From contig WQWK01000022.1 in assembly GCA_009785395.1 (NCBI GenBank), positions 1-14,026 on the forward strand: DNA of 14,026 nt. The letters run 5' to 3'. The position numbers and the translations under genes are program-made. The stretch is from Conexibacteraceae bacterium. Lineage in GTDB: Bacteria; Actinomycetota; Thermoleophilia; Solirubrobacterales; Solirubrobacteraceae. Of the stretch, positions 11,906 through 14,026 are shown in pieces. Under the pieces are notes generated by a model, which had not been told where the DNA came from, did no database searches, and saw only the letters and a program-made list of their open reading frames with translations. Numbering within the stretch: the stretch's first letter is position 1; each line of letters begins with the position of its first letter.

Positions 11906-12925
11906 ATGGCGCTAGACGATCCGCTGCTGCTCCTGCAGGAGGAGGCTGGACTCAGCCAGGATCAGCGCGCCGAGCTTTGGCTCGGCGCGCTGGTCTGCGG
12001 CGTCATCGTGCTGCTGCTGGCGATGGTCGTCTTCATCGTCGCGCAGGCCTGGCCGTCGTTCGCGCACAACGGCCTGCACTGGTTCGGCCCCGGCGGCGAC
12101 GTCGACCAGCAGATCACGGCGATCTTCAACTCGACCAACTACGGGCACAAGCCGGTCTACACCTTCCATGCCTGGCCGCTGATCTGGAGCACGATCCTGA
12201 CCACCGGCTTTGCGGCGGTGCTGGCGTTCTTCGCCAGCCTGTTCACCGCGATCTTCATGGTCGAGTTCGCTCCGGCCCCACTGCAGCGCGTGCTCGAGCC
12301 GGTCGTACGCCTGCTGGCCTCGGTGCCGTCCGTGATCTACGGCCTGGTCGGGGTGCTCGTGCTGGTGCCCTTCATCGGCAACCACCTGATCACCGAGAGC
12401 CAGAAGGCGTCGGTATCTCCGGTCATCGAGCTGAACGGCTACAGCCTGCTGGCCGCGATCGTGATCCTGACCGTGATGATCGCGCCGATCATGATCGCGA
12501 TCTTCGTCGACGGTCTGCGGGCGGTTCCGCGCAACTGGCTCGAGGGCTCGCTGGCGCTGGGCGTAAACCGCTGGCGCACCTTCTGGAAGGTCGCGGTGCT
12601 GACGGCTCGGCCCGCGCTGATCGCCGGGGTCGTGCTAGCAACCGCGCGGGCGCTGGGCGAGTCCGTGATGCTGAGCATGGTCTCCGGCTCTGTCGGGTTC
12701 GCGCCGAACCCGGCCGACGGCCTGATCTTCTTCTTCGAGCCCTCGCGCGGCCTTGCGCCAACGATCCTGCACAACACCGACCAGCTCAGCTCGCCGCCGA
12801 TGAAGGCCACGCTGTTCGCGATCGCGGCGGTGCTGCTGTTCTCCTCGCTGATGCTCTCACTCGCCGGATGGGCGGCGAAGCAGCCGATGAAGCGTTACTT
12901 CCAGTTCGGCGGGGCGCAGGCATGA
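11906..12925 (+). CDS. pstC: Phosphate ABC transporter permease PstC
   Basis: PstC with PstA forms the membrane channel of the phosphate importer. The 339-residue product has a first membrane helix at about 26-48, then a periplasmic loop and several more helices (about 93-120, 136-158, 179-202, 236-258, 300-322). The family motif LASVPSVIYGLVG lies at 138-149. The cytoplasmic EAA-type loop that contacts the ATPase is EGSLALGVNRWRTFWKVAVLTARPAL at 213-238, followed by ATARALGES. The periplasmic loop between helices 1 and 2, and the segment around FFEPSRGLAPTILHN, are longer than in a minimal PstC. Its stop overlaps the pstA start as ATGA, showing translational coupling. The ATG at 11906 has only a weak GGTGAG upstream. 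Confidence 0.96.
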   Translation: MALDDPLLLLQEEAGLSQDQRAELWLGALVCGVIVLLLAMVVFIVAQAWPSFAHNGLHWFGPGGDVDQQITAIFNSTNYGHKPVYTFHAWPLIWSTILTTGFAAVLAFFASLFTAIFMVEFAPAPLQRVLEPVVRLLASVPSVIYGLVGVLVLVPFIGNHLITESQKASVSPVIELNGYSLLAAIVILTVMIAPIMIAIFVDGLRAVPRNWLEGSLALGVNRWRTFWKVAVLTARPALIAGVVLATARALGESVMLSMVSGSVGFAPNPADGLIFFFEPSRGLAPTILHNTDQLSSPPMKATLFAIAAVLLFSSLMLSLAGWAAKQPMKRYFQFGGAQA

Positions 12926-13878
12926 GCTCGGGGACCGAAGGCGCGGCGCGCCACGGCGCCGTCGAGTCGAGCGCGTCCTGGCGTCCCAGCGATCGGCTGG
13001 GCCTCGCCTTCGCCTGGTTCATGGGGCTGCTGTTCTGCGCGATCTGCGCGGCGATCGTGATCTACCTGCTCGTGCAGGGGATCCGCTACCTGCAGCCGAG
13101 CATGCTCTGGACCAATCCGCAGGCTGGGAGCACCCAGAACGCATCAGGCGGGTTCTTGGCGCCGCTGCTCGGCACCCTGCTTGTCACGGCCGTCGCGATG
13201 CTGCTGGCGACGCCGATCGGGGTCGGGGTTGCCGTGTGGCTCAGCGAGTACGCGCGGCCGCGGCCGCTGGCGCGCGTCGTCGAGTCGACCGTCGAGATGT
13301 TCGCGGGGGCGCCGTCGATCGTGCTGGCGCTGTTCGGTGTGATCCTCTTCCGGGCGTCGTTCATGGGCTTCCTCACCGAGAAGACGGGCGCGGTCGTCTA
13401 CGGCAAGGGGTTCTTCCCAGCCGGCGCGATGCTTTCGCTGCTGGCGCTGCCGCTGGTGGTGACCAGTGTGCGCGAGGGGCTTCAGGCGATCCCCAACCAC
13501 GTGCGTGAGGCCTCTTACGCGGTGGGCAAGACGAAGATCACGACGATCCGGCGGGTGCTGCTGCCGGCGGTACGCCCCGACATCATCACCGGCTCGATGA
13601 TCGGCGCCGGGCACGCGATCGGCGACACGGCGATCATCGTCTTCCTGCTGGGCGACACCCTGACGCTGCAGGGCGTCGGCAACGTGCCGTTGCTCGGGAC
13701 CCTGCGCGGCACCGGCAGCACGCTGACCGCCTACATCTTCGACAACGCGCCGACCGGTGATCTCAACCAGCCCAACAAGGCGTTCGCCGCGGCGCTGGTG
13801 CTGCTCGCGATCGTCTTGATAATCAACGTCGTTGTCGACATCTTTGGTCGAAAAGCAAGGGAACTCAAATGGGCGTAG
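12922..13878 (+). CDS. pstA: Phosphate ABC transporter permease PstA
   Basis: PstA is the second permease subunit. The 318-residue protein has a polar N-terminus of about 25 residues, a first helix at about 27-52, and further helices near 80-107, 128-145, 165-184, 225-243 and 287-307. The EAA-type loop REASYAVGKTKITTIRRVLLPAVRPDIITG is at 195-224. Right after it the family usually has a RAxGETAP-like helix start; here it reads GHAIGDTAIIVFLLG, so the usual Arg and Glu are His231 and Asp235. VWLSEYARPRPLARVVEST and FAGAPSIVLALFG match the family. The start overlaps pstC by four bases (ATGA), and its end overlaps the next ATG by ten bases. The ribosome binding site lies inside pstC. Confidence 0.96.
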   Translation: MSSGTEGAARHGAVESSASWRPSDRLGLAFAWFMGLLFCAICAAIVIYLLVQGIRYLQPSMLWTNPQAGSTQNASGGFLAPLLGTLLVTAVAMLLATPIGVGVAVWLSEYARPRPLARVVESTVEMFAGAPSIVLALFGVILFRASFMGFLTEKTGAVVYGKGFFPAGAMLSLLALPLVVTSVREGLQAIPNHVREASYAVGKTKITTIRRVLLPAVRPDIITGSMIGAGHAIGDTAIIVFLLGDTLTLQGVGNVPLLGTLRGTGSTLTAYIFDNAPTGDLNQPNKAFAAALVLLAIVLIINVVVDIFGRKARELKWA

Positions 13879-14026
13879 ACACCGAACCACTGCCTGTCCG
13901 CCGGCTCGAGCCGGGTGCCACGCTGACCGTGCGGCCGCCGCGCGGCGACGTCCACGTGCATCCCCTCGACCGGGTCCCGCTTGACCCGGTCGAGGCAGAC
14001 AGCGCCGCACACGACGATCGGACCGG
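13869..14026 (+). CDS. Start of the next pst gene, by position probably pstB (partial)
   Basis: An open frame begins at ATG 13869, ten bases inside the end of pstA, with the purine-rich AAGGGAACTCAA just upstream. It runs to the window edge for 52 complete codons (MGVDTEPLPVRRLEPGATL...). By position this should be pstB, the ATPase that powers PstSCA. But the visible residues show no ABC motif: a PstB normally reaches its first strand and Walker A within about 45 residues, whereas this one is still in a Pro/Asp/Arg-rich segment. It may be PstB with an N-terminal extension or another gene such as a regulator. The segment contains two similar stretches, PLDRV and PLDPV, encoded by the arms of a strong inverted repeat. 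The 10-base overlap with pstA supports real, coupled translation. Confidence 0.6.
   Translation, partial: MGVDTEPLPVRRLEPGATLTVRPPRGDVHVHPLDRVPLDPVEADSAAHDDRT
13964..13995 (+). repeat. Perfect 13-bp inverted repeat inside the start of the post-pstA gene
   Basis: CCTCGACCGGGTC (13964-13976) and GACCCGGTCGAGG (13983-13995) are exact reverse complements with a 6-base loop, CCGCTT. The stem is very GC-rich and begins 93 bases after the first base of the ATG. No T-run follows. It is inside an open frame, so it is not an ordinary terminator. Confidence 0.85.

Noticed and set aside
11977..12921. Long extension of pstA upstream of 12922 in the same frame
   Set aside because: It overlaps pstC completely and is not membrane-like; the ATGA overlap at 12922 is a standard coupled start.

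Overview
The window is high-GC DNA with dense, short-spaced genes, many GTG/TTG starts and several apparent leaderless promoters (a TANNNT hexamer 7-9 nt before a start codon). Gene order and protein style point to an actinobacterium. A deep lineage such as Thermoleophilia (Solirubrobacterales-like) is my best guess, but that is inference, not a proven placement.

Layout. Positions 1-435 hold the C-terminal end of an SPFH/band-7 membrane protein. Positions 480-4283 are a translation and secretion cluster: ffh (SRP GTPase), rpsP (S16), khpA (KH RNA-binding protein), rimM (30S maturation), trmD (tRNA m1G37 methyltransferase) and rplS (L19 with a long acidic, repeat-built tail). It continues with lepB (signal peptidase I) and rnhB (RNase HII). 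Then come yraN on the minus strand, comM and dprA. ComM and DprA handle single-stranded DNA during natural transformation; YraN is a nuclease-fold protein of unclear role. In this copy comM carries a 1-nt deletion exactly at its Walker B motif.

Positions 8916-10689 contain three genes I cannot name: a secreted, six-cysteine protein with a lysine-rich tail, an 81-residue soluble protein, and a 204-residue protein with an N-terminal membrane anchor. Positions 10690-10921 are a non-coding stretch with a 19-bp GC-rich tandem repeat, a likely extended -10 promoter and a leader with a 9-bp dyad. The window ends with the high-affinity phosphate importer pstS-pstC-pstA and the start of a further gene at the place where pstB (the ATPase) is expected.

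The most unusual structure is the 146-bp yraN/comM divergent intergenic region. The two genes face away from identical start regions: a 19-bp perfect inverted repeat covers a TAGCTT -10-like hexamer, the spacer and both ATG codons. It extends outward to 28/32 identity and carries an ACACATGT element in each arm. This looks like a duplicated, mirror-image leaderless promoter, possibly co-regulating or even able to invert.

No gene-free stretch exceeds 300 bases. The largest gaps are 8788-8915, 6034-6179 and 10690-10921. I saw no tRNA, rRNA, CRISPR array or insertion sequence.
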